64,000 nt of DNA from Streptomyces nymphaeiformis (GTDB lineage Bacteria > Actinomycetota > Actinomycetes > Streptomycetales > Streptomycetaceae). The stretch is from assembly GCF_014203895.1 (NCBI RefSeq), contig NZ_JACHJY010000013.1, forward strand, positions 1 to 64,000. Direction: 5' to 3'. The notes under the pieces are model-generated. The model was not told where the DNA came from and searched no databases. It saw only the letters and a list, made by a program, of their open reading frames with translations. Every line of letters begins with the position of its first letter. Position 1 is the first letter of the stretch. Shown here piece after piece: positions 41,522 through 50,359 of the stretch. The translations under genes were made by a program, and so were the position numbers.

Positions 41522-43159
41522 ATGAGCGCATGGGTGGTCCCGGGATACACGGAGACCCGGGAACTGGGCGCGGGCGGCAGCGGACGCGTGACGCTGGCCA
41601 CCCACGACGCCACCGGCATGCCGGTGGCCGTCAAGTACCTGAGTGAGCGGCTCCGTTCGGACGCGTCGTTCGTCCGCGGCTTCCGCTCCGAGGCCCGGCT
41701 CCTCGGTGCCCTCCACACGCCGCACGTCGTCGGCCTCTACGAGTACGTCGAGGCGCCGCAGGGGGCGGCCATCGTCATGGAGCTGGTGGACGGCGTCGCG
41801 CTGCGCGCCCTCCTCGCCCGGGAGGGCTCGACCGGCCCCGAGGCCGCCCTCGCGGTCCTCAAGGGCTCGCTCCTCGGCCTCGCCGCCGCACACCGGGCGG
41901 GCGTCGTCCACCGCGACTACAAGCCCGAGAACGTCCTCGTCGCCGCCGACGGGTCCTCCAAGCTGGTCGACTTCGGCATCGCGGCCGGACGCGACACCAG
42001 GGCCGGCATCGCCGGAACACCCGCCTACATGGCACCCGAGCAGTGGAACGGCGCCCCCGCCTCGCCCGCGGCGGACGTCTACGCGGCGACCGCGACCTTC
42101 TTCGAGTGCCTCACCGGACGCAAGCCCTTCGCGGGCGACAACTTCGCCGAACTCGCCCTCCAGCACCTGGAGGCACCCGTACCCGACGGACAGGCCCCGG
42201 AGCCGCTGCGCCCGCTCATCCGCCGCGGCCTCGCCAAGTCGCCGTACGAGCGGCCGGAGAACGCGGACGCGTTCGTCAGCGAACTGGAGTCGGTCGCCAC
42301 CGCCGCGTACGGACCGGACTGGGAGGAGCGGGGACGCGGCCGGCTCGCGGCCCTGGCCGCACTCCTGCCACTGCTCTTCCCCTCCTCGGGAGGTACGGCC
42401 CAGGGCACGACCGCGCTCGCCACGACGACCCTGCCCGACCCGCCGCCACGCCTCTGGCGACGCCTCCCCCGGGGGCTGCCGGCGGCTGCGGCGTCGCTCG
42501 TCCTGGCGCTCCTCCTCGCTCTCGCGGCGCGGGCGGGGGGAGCGTCGACGACCGGGGACGAGGCCGCCCAGGCCGTGGCGACGACGAACACCTCACCGAG
42601 CGCCCGCCCACCGGACCCGAGTGCGACGCCGACGGCGACGGCGATGCCGACGACGGAGGAGCCCCAGGCCTCGACGGAGCCCCCGGAATCCGCACCGACG
42701 ACCGAGTCGACGACCGGGCCGGCGACCACGTCACCACCGCCGCCCACGACCACGACGACGACCACGGAGCCACCCCCTCCGCCCACGACCCCGCCGACGA
42801 CGCCGCCGACAACCGCACCGACGACGCCGCCGCCGGTCTCGGTCACGGCGGTCTCCGTCACGAGCCTGCGCCAGATCGGGCCGACGGACGCGGAGGCCAC
42901 CGTCGAGATCACGACGGACGGACCGGGTCCGGTGACGCTGCTCGTCGAGTGGTTCACCGGCGACGAGAAGGGCGTTCCCGGCACACCCGACGGCTCGGAG
43001 ACCTTCCGTCGCGAAGGGGCCGACACGTACACCCTCACGCTTCCGCACGTGGTCCGGGGCGCCGGCTGCTACTGGGGAGTGCGCGCGACCACGGACCCTC
43101 CCGCCGCGAACGGCGGCTCCCTGCAGCAGACCTTCATCCGACGGTGTGTGATCACGTGA
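41522..43159 (+). CDS. Membrane Ser/Thr protein kinase with unusual ectodomain
   Basis: A 545-aa Hanks-type kinase. The kinase domain spans about residues 8-265 (GAGGSGRV loop, VAVKY lysine, catalytic HRDYKPEN near 134, DFG near 150, GTPAYMAPEQW). One membrane helix lies near 316-340, then a Pro/Thr-rich linker of about 80 residues and a C-terminal beta-type domain of about 100 residues containing two cysteines. PASTA repeats of PknB are absent. HRDYKPEN replaces the usual HRDLKPEN. GGGGGGA precedes the ATG. The stop overlaps the start of the next gene, which has a similar ectodomain, so the two products probably work together at the membrane. Confidence 0.93.
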   Translation: MSAWVVPGYTETRELGAGGSGRVTLATHDATGMPVAVKYLSERLRSDASFVRGFRSEARLLGALHTPHVVGLYEYVEAPQGAAIVMELVDGVALRALLAREGSTGPEAALAVLKGSLLGLAAAHRAGVVHRDYKPENVLVAADGSSKLVDFGIAAGRDTRAGIAGTPAYMAPEQWNGAPASPAADVYAATATFFECLTGRKPFAGDNFAELALQHLEAPVPDGQAPEPLRPLIRRGLAKSPYERPENADAFVSELESVATAAYGPDWEERGRGRLAALAALLPLLFPSSGGTAQGTTALATTTLPDPPPRLWRRLPRGLPAAAASLVLALLLALAARAGGASTTGDEAAQAVATTNTSPSARPPDPSATPTATAMPTTEEPQASTEPPESAPTTESTTGPATTSPPPPTTTTTTTEPPPPPTTPPTTPPTTAPTTPPPVSVTAVSVTSLRQIGPTDAEATVEITTDGPGPVTLLVEWFTGDEKGVPGTPDGSETFRREGADTYTLTLPHVVRGAGCYWGVRATTDPPAANGGSLQQTFIRRCVIT

Positions 43160-43743
43160 ACGACGACGACTACAGCGCCACCGAACTGGGCAGCCACTGG
43201 TTCCAGGGCCCGACACAGGACCCGACGCCCGACCGGGTGGAGGGCGAAGTCCTCCGCTTCGGCCCGGGGGTGACCGCAGCCGCCGCCCGACGAGCCGGGA
43301 ACACCCCGACGGCGGCCCAGATCTGGCACGGCACCCCACCACCACGCCGCCGGCGACGGTCGCTCCGGTACGTGCCGGCGGCCCTGATCCTCCTCGTCGC
43401 CCTGGCCCTCCTGGCCTGGCGCGAGTACGGCCCCGGGGTCTCCGTGCGGGACGTCGCGGTCACGGCTCCCGAAGGCCCGCTGGGCTGCGACGGCACGGCG
43501 AACGTGCTGGGCGTCGTACGCACCGACGGCCGCAGGGGCACCCTCGCGTACCACTGGGAACGCAGCGACGGCACCCGCTCGGCGCCCCTGCGGGAGACCC
43601 TGGCCCGCGGCCAGAAGGAGGCACGACTGCACCTCCTGTGGACCTTCCAGGGGCGAGGAACCCACCACGCCGTGGCTCGCCTGGTGATCACGTCCCCCAC
43701 CACCCACACGGCGGAGGGCACCTTCACGTACCGCTGCGACTGA
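43156..43743 (+). CDS. Single-pass membrane protein, kinase partner
   Basis: A 195-aa protein with a cytoplasmic N-terminus of about 65 residues, a basic stop-transfer stretch (PPPRRRRRSLR), one membrane helix near 72-89 and an extracellular beta-sandwich-like domain of about 105 residues with cysteines near its start and end, as in bacterial Ig-like folds. The GTG start overlaps the kinase stop (GTGA). The ectodomain resembles the kinase ectodomain in size and pattern (G-C-...-T-Y-R-C). It may be a substrate or sensor partner of the kinase. The gene tail overlaps the convergent peptidase by 20 bp. Family not recognised. Confidence 0.8.
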   Translation: MNDDDYSATELGSHWFQGPTQDPTPDRVEGEVLRFGPGVTAAAARRAGNTPTAAQIWHGTPPPRRRRRSLRYVPAALILLVALALLAWREYGPGVSVRDVAVTAPEGPLGCDGTANVLGVVRTDGRRGTLAYHWERSDGTRSAPLRETLARGQKEARLHLLWTFQGRGTHHAVARLVITSPTTHTAEGTFTYRCD

Positions 43744-44461
43744 TCCCGAGAGGCCGACAGGGCAGACCCCGTTCCGTCGCTCCGCCCTCCCCGTCCGACT
43801 CCACCCGGTACAACCGAGCCCGCGGGGCCCGGCTGACGGCGTCCGTCAGCACTCCGTCCGTGAAGAGCGCCCCGACGCCGTCCTCCACCGCCCACCCGTC
43901 GGGAAGCGCACCGTCCGCCACGGCCGCCCGATAGGACGCGCGCCTCCCCGGCTCGCTGTCGTAGTGCGGACAGACCGAGCCGGTCAGCAGGCCGAGCCCG
44001 TCGGACAGATGCCTCAGCGGCCCGAACGAGTCGGTGTGCGAGCCGTCGGCCCAGCAGTTCGCGCCGGCGCTGATCCCGCACAGCAGCGTCCCGCGGTCGT
44101 AGGCCTCGCGCAGCAGCCGGTCCACGCCGTGCACCCGCCACACCGCGAGCAGGTTCGCGGTGTTGCCGCCGCCCACGTACACGACGTCCTGAGAGAGCAG
44201 GAAGGCCCGCAGGGCGTCGTCGTCGAGTTCGCGCCGGAACAGGGGAAGCACACTGGGCTCACCACCGCGCGGTCGGAACGCCGCGAGGAACTGCTCGGCA
44301 TAGCCGGGGGCGTCACCACTGGCCGTGGGCACGAAGCAGACTCTGGGCCGAGCGGCCCGCACCTGACCGAGCACCCAGTCGTCGAGCAGCCCGTCGTCGT
44401 CGGTGGAGAAACCGCCTCCGAGAAGTGCCAACCGGCGCTCGGTGCGGGAATCCTGGCTCAT
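43724..44461 (-). CDS. Peptidase family S51 (dipeptidase E-like)
   Basis: A 245-aa protein with the S51 fold: LALLGGGFS at the start, VVYVGGGNTANLL near 95 and the nucleophile elbow GISAGANCW near 130, with the catalytic His/Asp expected in the following CPHYDS segment. Family members include Asp-specific dipeptidases and cyanophycinase-like enzymes. It has no signal peptide and acts in the cytoplasm. Its ATG overlaps the stop of the leucine-rich-repeat-variant gene (ATGA), so the two form an operon. Confidence 0.9.
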   Translation of the reverse strand: MSQDSRTERRLALLGGGFSTDDDGLLDDWVLGQVRAARPRVCFVPTASGDAPGYAEQFLAAFRPRGGEPSVLPLFRRELDDDALRAFLLSQDVVYVGGGNTANLLAVWRVHGVDRLLREAYDRGTLLCGISAGANCWADGSHTDSFGPLRHLSDGLGLLTGSVCPHYDSEPGRRASYRAAVADGALPDGWAVEDGVGALFTDGVLTDAVSRAPRARLYRVESDGEGGATERGLPCRPLGISRSGT

Positions 44462-45939
44462 TCGACGATCCGTTTCATCAGTGTCTCCGGCAGGGCCGGG
44501 TTCTCCGCGGCCGCGAGCGCGAGGGTTTCGTCGGGGCCGTGGAGCAACGACTCCAGGACCGTGACCGGGAGGGCCGGGTGGGTGGCCGCGTACCGCCGTA
44601 CGTCCGGGTCCTCGGCCGCCAGGCAGCGCAGCAGGGTCTCCGCGCGGGAGGCAGGGTGGCGGGCGATGTCCCGCAGGACGCGACGGCCGGTGGTCGGGTG
44701 CGCCGCCACGCGGTGCAACACGGTGGCGGGGCAGCCCGGGTGGCGGGCCGCAGCGCTGAAGACCGGCGGGCCGTGGCGCTCCACGAGGTCGGCGAGCTGT
44801 TCGGGGGCGAGGTCCGGGCGGGCCGCGATCCGCCGGGCCACCCCGGGGTCCGGGTCGGCGGCGAGCCGCTCGACGAGGTCGCCCGGCAGCCGGGTCCGGT
44901 CGGCGACGAGTACCCTGACCTGCGCCACTCGACTGCCGGCGAGGGAGCGGAGCTCGGCTTCCGTGGCCGATTCGACCCGGGGCGCGGGCTCGTCGGGCAG
45001 CCGCTCGTGCGCGGCGACGGTGACGAGCAGGTCGAGCGGGACGGCCGGGTTCTCGGCGACGGCCCGGCGGACCTCCGGATCCGGGTCGGCGGCGAGCGTA
45101 CGCAGCAGGGCTTCACGGACGGCGGGGTTGGCGGCGACCACGGCGCGGACGTCGGCGTCGGGGTGTTCGGCGAGCCGGTCGAGGAACCCGGGCGGGAGGT
45201 CGGTGCGGGCCGCGAACGTCCAGGCTTCGGGAGCGTCCAGGAAGGCGGCGAGTCCCGCCGGTGGCACGGCCGGATGTGCGGCCGCCGCCAGCCGGACGCG
45301 CCGCACGCCGGGTGCGTGGTCGGGGCAGGCGGCTTCGCGCCGGTGGCAGGCGCCGCAGCGCGTCGGTGCCGGCTGACCGCCGTCGGCGAGGAGCGCGGCG
45401 AGCAGCGCGGCGGGCGCGTTCTCGTTGCCGGCGACGGCCTCCCGTACGACGGTGCTGGGGTGACGGGCGAGTCCGGGGAGCAGCGCGGGCGGGAGGCACG
45501 GGTTCCCGGCGGCGCCCCGTACGACCCCGGGGTCCGCGTCGTGGGCGAGGGCGGCGAGCACCGCGGCGGGCGCGTCGGCCTCGTACGCGACCTCCTTCCG
45601 TACCCCCGGATCGGGATCGGCGGCAGCTTTCCACCAGGTGTCGAGGGGAGCCGTCCCGCCGATCACCGCGTCCAGTGCCCGTCCCGGATGGTCTTCGGGA
45701 ACGGCGGACCACGGAACGAGACCGGTGCGCACCAGGTACCTCGTGACCGCCGGGTCGCCGACGCCGAGCAGCGCCCTGACCTGAGGGGCGGTCAGCTGTT
45801 CACGACCGGCCAGTGCGTACAGGACGTCCTCGTCGCCGTCCGCCACCAGCCGGGCGAACAGCTCGTCGGTGAGGGCCGGATTCCCGGCCAGCCCCAGCAG
45901 CGCGTCCCGCACCCGTTCCTCCTCGACGACCCGATCCAC
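44458..45939 (-). CDS. Leucine-rich repeat variant (LRV)-like protein with Cys cluster
   Basis: A 493-aa repeat protein built of roughly 23- to 25-residue units with the pattern D-P-D-P-G-V-R-x-x-V-A-x-N-P-x-L-P-x-x-L-L, typical of LRV/HEAT-like solenoids. A cysteine-rich insertion, RCGACHRREAACPDH, near residue 200 recalls the metal or iron-sulfur site of the Azotobacter LRV protein, though it is internal here. No catalytic motif is present, so it is probably a protein-binding scaffold. The start is GTG at 45939. It overlaps the peptidase gene by 4 bp. Confidence 0.85.
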   Translation of the reverse strand: MDRVVEEERVRDALLGLAGNPALTDELFARLVADGDEDVLYALAGREQLTAPQVRALLGVGDPAVTRYLVRTGLVPWSAVPEDHPGRALDAVIGGTAPLDTWWKAAADPDPGVRKEVAYEADAPAAVLAALAHDADPGVVRGAAGNPCLPPALLPGLARHPSTVVREAVAGNENAPAALLAALLADGGQPAPTRCGACHRREAACPDHAPGVRRVRLAAAAHPAVPPAGLAAFLDAPEAWTFAARTDLPPGFLDRLAEHPDADVRAVVAANPAVREALLRTLAADPDPEVRRAVAENPAVPLDLLVTVAAHERLPDEPAPRVESATEAELRSLAGSRVAQVRVLVADRTRLPGDLVERLAADPDPGVARRIAARPDLAPEQLADLVERHGPPVFSAAARHPGCPATVLHRVAAHPTTGRRVLRDIARHPASRAETLLRCLAAEDPDVRRYAATHPALPVTVLESLLHGPDETLALAAAENPALPETLMKRIVE

Positions 45940-45990
45940 CCGGCCCTTCCACGGCCCGATGCAACAGCAGGAGTGACCGCCGGGTCCAGC

Positions 45991-47259
45991 TCATATCGCC
46001 GGGGTACGGGTGCCGGGGAGGTTCGTGTGGGACGGGAGGGAGCGTTCGGCGGTGAGGAGGATCGCCGCGCCCGTCAGGACCAGGAGGGCGAGGACCGTCC
46101 ACAGGTGCCAGGGGCCCGTGTCGAGGAGGAAGCCCAGGAGCATGGGGGCGATGGTGCGGCAGACCGACCAGGAGAGCTGGTACACCGAGAGGTAGCGGCC
46201 CCGGAGGTGGTCGGGGGCGGCTTGGACGGACAGGCTCTGGGAGGGGGCGGAGTGGACGAGTTCGCCGGCGGTGTAGAGCACGGCGACCGCCAGGACGGCG
46301 ACGAGGGCGTCCGCGCCGCGGGCCAGGTGGGGGAGGGCGGCGAAGGCGGCGAACGAGAGCGCGAAGGTGGCCGCGCCCAGGGCTGCCGTACGGGTGCGTC
46401 TGCCGCGTGAGGTGAGGCGGGCGGCGGGTACGCCGAGGAGGGCGACCAGGACGGTGTTGACCGCGAAGACGGCGCCGGCCAGGGCGTCGGGCATCTCGAC
46501 GTCCCGGGTGAGGAAGACCGGCAGGGCCATGGCCTGGGTCGTGTAGCCGAAGGCGATGAGGAAGTTGGCCGTCGTGATGAGCAGGTACGGGCGGTCGGCG
46601 AGGACCTGCCGGTATCCGCCGCGCGTGTCCGCCCGCTTGGCGGCGCTGCGGACCTGGGGGATCCGGGCGACCAGGACGGCGGCGACGGCGAAGACCGCGG
46701 CCAGGGACTCGGCGGCGACGATGAAGCCGGTGGTGCCGTTCCACGCGAGCATGCCGGCCGCCGCCAGGCTGCCGCAGCCCATGCCGGCGTTGCGGAGGCT
46801 GCGGTCCCAGGCCAGCAGCCTGTCCCGCTCGGCGCCTTGGGCGAGGTCGCCTATGAGGGACTGCTGGCTCGGGGAGGACGCCCACATGCCCACGGCCACC
46901 ACGAGGGCGATCGCCAGGAAGGCCGGGTAGGAGTCGGCGAACGGGTAGGCGGCGAAGCCGAGCGCGCGCAGGGCGAGCACGGCGATGAGCACGCGACGGC
47001 CGCCGAAGCGGTCGATGAGGATGCCCGCGGCGGGCATGAAGGCCAGTGCGCTGAGTCCCGCGATGGTGAGGCCCGCGCCGATCGACGTGAGCGACAGGCC
47101 CGTGAGCCCGTGGATGAACAGCATGGTCAGGGGTACGTAGATGCCGTCGCCGATCGACGTCGCGAGGCTTGAGGCGATCAGGCGGCGCCGGGCGGGGACG
47201 GCGCCGGGGGAGGTCGGGACCGCCGGCTGCGCGGCCTCGGAAACGCGGGTATCTTCCAC
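45991..47259 (-). CDS. MFS transporter controlled by divergent MarR
   Basis: A 422-aa major facilitator with about twelve helices; motif A appears as GILIDRFGGRR near residue 80. Sequence character is that of drug exporters (DHA family). No ATG exists near the N-terminus; GTG at 47259 is the best start and it lies inside one of two operator palindromes, so a leaderless or very short leader mRNA is likely. It is divergent from a MarR regulator, a layout typical of multidrug export with self-induction. Confidence 0.87.
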   Translation of the reverse strand: MEDTRVSEAAQPAVPTSPGAVPARRRLIASSLATSIGDGIYVPLTMLFIHGLTGLSLTSIGAGLTIAGLSALAFMPAAGILIDRFGGRRVLIAVLALRALGFAAYPFADSYPAFLAIALVVAVGMWASSPSQQSLIGDLAQGAERDRLLAWDRSLRNAGMGCGSLAAAGMLAWNGTTGFIVAAESLAAVFAVAAVLVARIPQVRSAAKRADTRGGYRQVLADRPYLLITTANFLIAFGYTTQAMALPVFLTRDVEMPDALAGAVFAVNTVLVALLGVPAARLTSRGRRTRTAALGAATFALSFAAFAALPHLARGADALVAVLAVAVLYTAGELVHSAPSQSLSVQAAPDHLRGRYLSVYQLSWSVCRTIAPMLLGFLLDTGPWHLWTVLALLVLTGAAILLTAERSLPSHTNLPGTRTPAI

Positions 47260-47287
47260 GGAAGATAATTTATCATCCGTGGAAGAT
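47251..47287. promoter_or_regulatory. MarR operator, two copies
   Basis: Two 16-bp palindromic sites share the consensus ATCWTCC-NN-GGAAGAT: 47251-47266 and 47272-47287, separated by five bases. Seen together they form a larger inverted repeat with perfect 12-bp arms. They overlap the MFS start codon and end 11 bp before the MarR ATG, so binding would block both genes. Confidence 0.82.
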
Positions 47288-47298
47288 AGAGTGAAGAG

Positions 47299-47799
47299 AT
47301 GGAGTCCGACGCCATCGCCGCCATCGTCGATCAATGGAAACGAGAGCGCCCCGATCTGGACGCGACGCCGATGCTCGTCATCGGCCGGCTCTTCCGGCTC
47401 ACCCACGCGCTCGACCAGCAACTGCGCCCGCCCTTCGCAGCCGCCGGCCTCGGAAGCGGCGACTTCGACCTGCTCGCCGCACTCCGGCGCGCCGGCGAGC
47501 CGTACGCCCTGTCCGCGGGCGACCTCAGCCGCACCGCCCTCGTCACCACCGGCGCCATCACCAAGCGCGTCGACCGGCTCGAAGCCCGCGGCCTCGTCGC
47601 CAGGACCGTCGACGAGGCCGACTCCCGCGGACGCCTCATCACCCTCACCGCCGAAGGAGTCGCCCTGACCGACGAACTCATCGCCGTCCACCTCGACAAC
47701 CAGCGCCGGCTCCTCGCCGGGCTCGGCACGGACGAACAGGCCCACCTCGCTGACCTGTTGGAGCGACTCGCCCTCACGCTGAGGGCGAGCGACGGCTGA
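47299..47799 (+). CDS. MarR-family transcriptional regulator
   Basis: A 166-aa winged-helix regulator. The DNA-binding part contains LSAGDLSRTALVTTGAITKR, then VDRLEARGLVARTVDEADSRGR, with the Asp/Arg wing motif. The N-terminus (ERPDLDATPMLVIGRLFRLTHALD) matches the MarR group that controls exporters. It lies 39 bp from the divergent MFS gene with palindromic sites between, and likely represses both. GAAGAG before the ATG is a weak ribosome binding site. Confidence 0.92.
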   Translation: MESDAIAAIVDQWKRERPDLDATPMLVIGRLFRLTHALDQQLRPPFAAAGLGSGDFDLLAALRRAGEPYALSAGDLSRTALVTTGAITKRVDRLEARGLVARTVDEADSRGRLITLTAEGVALTDELIAVHLDNQRRLLAGLGTDEQAHLADLLERLALTLRASDG

Positions 47800-47820
47800 G
47801 TCCCCCGCCGGCGCCCGTGC

Positions 47821-49035
47821 TCAGCGTGAGCGGGGTGTCGCGAGGCGGCGGATCAGGTCCGCCTCCGAGCGTTCGACGGCCGGGTCGTGCCAGAAGGCCA
47901 CGGGTACGCCCCGGATGCGGCGGCCCCGCGGGTCGAGGATCTGGCCGGCCAGCTTGAGGGGCCAGAGCGTCACGGCCCGGTCGGTGACGGTGAGTTCGGG
48001 GAAGCGCGCGTACAGCCGGGCCTCGAAGGACGGCAGGTCCTCCACCGAGCGCAGCCAGACCGTCAGCAGCAGGTTGTGCGGGCCGGAGAGCGAGGCGCAG
48101 AGGCGCGTCTCGCGCTGCGAGATGAGCTGCGCGGTGATCCGGGCCGTCGCGTCGGGCGGCGTGACGCCCCAGAAGGTGACCGCGACCGGCCAGCCGGACA
48201 GGTAACGGGCCACCTCGCAGCGGTAGACGAGGGCGTCCGCGCGGTGGAAGCGGTCGAGCCGCCGCCGTACCGTGCTCGCACTGGCCCCGCTGCTCCGGGC
48301 GAGCGCCGCGACCGACTGCCGGCAGTCCTGCGCGAGCAGGTCGAGCAGCTGGAGGTCCAGGTCGTCGGCGGAGGGCAGGCCCCGGCCGATACCGGCGCCG
48401 CCACCGGAGGACAGGCCCCGGCCGCTGCTGCCGCCTCCGGAGGACAGGCCCCGGCCTCTGCTGCCGCCTCCGGAGGACGTACCCCGACCGCCGCCGGCGC
48501 CGCCGCCCGACGCGTCCCGCGCCAGGTCCTCCCGGCTCCCCGGCGCGAGCCGGTCGAGCCGCCACCGGCTGCCGACGGCGTGCACGGTCGAGGCGATCTG
48601 CGAGCGGGTCGCGGCGACACCGGGAAGGGCCTCGAGCCGGAGGCCCACATAGCGGGCCAGCGCCACCTGGTCGGGGAACGCCGCCGTCAGGACCAGGTCC
48701 CGGGAGCCGGTGACGTGGTCGATGGTGATCAGATGCGGGTCGTCCACGATGGCGGCGGCCACCTCGTGCAGGCTCCCGGAGACACAGTCGACCTCGATGA
48801 CGGCCACGGTCGGCGGAGTGGGGCCGATCCCCGCCGGATGGCAGCTCATCCAGGCGTGACCGGCCTCGGTCAGCCGCTTCCAGCGGCGCGCCACCGTCGA
48901 CGCGTCCACGCCGACGGCCGCGCCGATCCGCTCCCACCGGGCCCTCGGCGAGGTCTGCAGCGCGGTGATCAGCAGGTGGTCGAGCTCGTCGAGAACGTCG
49001 GAGGCGGTGGCCGATTCCAGCAGCGGAATGCTCAT
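47821..49035 (-). CDS. Tandem Lrp/AsnC-family regulator
   Basis: A 404-aa protein made of two fused AsnC-type units. The first has a helix-turn-helix near residues 12-58 (ALQTSPRARWERIGAAVGVDASTVARRW) and a RAM-like domain; the second begins near 250 (DLDLQLLDLLAQDCRQSVAALARSSGASASTVRRRLDRF in pattern) with its own ligand domain (SGPHNLLLTVWL). A Gly/Ser-rich linker of repeated GRGLSSGGG blocks joins them. Family members respond to amino acids. The start is placed at 49035; one at 49068 is possible. It is divergent from an M20 amidohydrolase and MFS gene and probably controls them. Confidence 0.9.
   Translation of the reverse strand: MSIPLLESATASDVLDELDHLLITALQTSPRARWERIGAAVGVDASTVARRWKRLTEAGHAWMSCHPAGIGPTPPTVAVIEVDCVSGSLHEVAAAIVDDPHLITIDHVTGSRDLVLTAAFPDQVALARYVGLRLEALPGVAATRSQIASTVHAVGSRWRLDRLAPGSREDLARDASGGGAGGGRGTSSGGGSRGRGLSSGGGSSGRGLSSGGGAGIGRGLPSADDLDLQLLDLLAQDCRQSVAALARSSGASASTVRRRLDRFHRADALVYRCEVARYLSGWPVAVTFWGVTPPDATARITAQLISQRETRLCASLSGPHNLLLTVWLRSVEDLPSFEARLYARFPELTVTDRAVTLWPLKLAGQILDPRGRRIRGVPVAFWHDPAVERSEADLIRRLATPRSR
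48399..48490 (-). repeat. In-frame 33-bp repeats encoding the Lrp linker
   Basis: About three imperfect 33-bp copies encode G-G-G-x-x-G-R-G-L-S-S. The block is a minisatellite-like, length-variable linker between the two regulator halves. Confidence 0.7.
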
Positions 49036-49094
49036 GAACGGTGGTTTCCTGCGGATGATCTCTGTCATTGAGGCGGATGGCCACGATACCCCCC

Positions 49095-50357
49095 ATGGAT
49101 CTGCTGCACGACGCACACGCCCTGGCCCCCGTCCTGACCGCACTGCGCCACTCCCTGCACCGGGAACCGGAACTGGGCCTCGACCTCCCCCTCACCCAGG
49201 CGAAGGTGATCGCCGCGCTCGACGGGCTGGGCCTGGAGATCACCCCGGGCCGGGCCCTCAGCTCCGTCACGGCCGTCCTGCGCGGCGGAAGCCCCGGACC
49301 GGCACTTCCGCGCGGCGGACACCCCGGACAGGCGGCTCCCCGCGGCGGACCCACCCGACCGGCGGTCCTGCTCCGCGGCGACATGGACGCCCTCCCCGTC
49401 CAGGAGGACACCGGCGTCCCGTACGCCTCCGTCGTCGACGGTCGGATGCACGCCTGCGGACACGACCTGCACACCGCCGGCCTCGTCGGAGCCGCGCACC
49501 TCCTCGCGGCCCGCCGCGAACAGCTCGCCGGAGACGTCGTGTTCATGTTCCAGCCGGGCGAGGAGGGCCAGGGCGGCGCGAAGATCATGATCGACGAGGG
49601 AGTGCTCGACGCCGCCGGAGAGCGGGTCGTCGCCGCGTACGCCCTGCACGTCGTCTCCCGGGGCGCCCCGACCGGCTACGCCGCCACCCGGCCGGGACCC
49701 ATGCTCGCGGCCTCCGACACGGTCCACGTCACCGTCCGCGGCGAGGGCGGCCACGGCTCGTCCCCGCACGCCGCCGTCGACCCCGTGCCCGCGCTGTGCG
49801 CGATGGTCACCGCCCTGCAGACCCTGGTCACGCGCGAGATCGACATCTTCGACCCGGCCGTCGTCACCGTCGGCCGCCTGGAGGCCGGCACCGCGCCCAA
49901 CGTCATCCCCGAGTCGGGCCGCTTCTCCGCCACCGTCCGGACCTTCTCCGACGCCTCGCGCGCCACCGTCCGCGCCGCGTTCGAACGGACCGTGCACGGC
50001 CTCGCCGCCGCCCACGGCGTCCGCGCGGACATCGACTACGTCCACCAGTACCCGCCGACCGTCAACCACGACGGCGAGGCCGCGTTCGCCCTCGACACCG
50101 CCCGGGACGTCCTCGGCGAGGACCGGGTCCTCCCCGCGCCCACGCCGATGGCCGGCTCGGAGGACTTCTCCTTCGTCCTGCGCGAGGTGCCCGGCGCGTT
50201 CCTCGGGCTCGGCGCCTGCCCCGTCGGCACCGACCCCGCGACCGCCCCGATGAACCACTCGCCGCAGGCCGTCTACGACGACGGCGCACTGCCCCACGCC
50301 GCGGCCCTCCTGGCAGGGCTCGCCCTCCGCCGCCTCGCCCTCACCGCGCAGGAGTGA
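49095..50357 (+). CDS. M20-family amidohydrolase
   Basis: A 420-aa metal-dependent amidohydrolase of the hippurate hydrolase/aminoacylase type that removes acyl groups from amino acids or amides. Metal and catalytic motifs: RGDMDALP near 98, GRMHACGHDLH near 120, FQPGEEGQGGAK near 157, a dimerisation-domain GEGGHGSSPH near 220 and the terminal AGSEDFSF near 355. An insertion of three GGxPxxP-type repeats lies near residue 65-88, absent from usual family members. Starts at 49068 and 49077 are possible alternatives; none has a good ribosome binding site. It is divergent from the tandem Lrp regulator and 2 bp from the MFS gene. Confidence 0.9.
   Translation: MDLLHDAHALAPVLTALRHSLHREPELGLDLPLTQAKVIAALDGLGLEITPGRALSSVTAVLRGGSPGPALPRGGHPGQAAPRGGPTRPAVLLRGDMDALPVQEDTGVPYASVVDGRMHACGHDLHTAGLVGAAHLLAARREQLAGDVVFMFQPGEEGQGGAKIMIDEGVLDAAGERVVAAYALHVVSRGAPTGYAATRPGPMLAASDTVHVTVRGEGGHGSSPHAAVDPVPALCAMVTALQTLVTREIDIFDPAVVTVGRLEAGTAPNVIPESGRFSATVRTFSDASRATVRAAFERTVHGLAAAHGVRADIDYVHQYPPTVNHDGEAAFALDTARDVLGEDRVLPAPTPMAGSEDFSFVLREVPGAFLGLGACPVGTDPATAPMNHSPQAVYDDGALPHAAALLAGLALRRLALTAQE
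49284..49366 (+). repeat. In-frame repeat in the amidohydrolase
   Basis: Three imperfect copies of about 30 bp encode RGGSPGPALP, RGGHPGQAAP and RGGPTRPA. They lengthen a loop before the first metal-binding motif and look like a recent minisatellite expansion. Confidence 0.65.
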
Positions 50358-50359
50358 CC

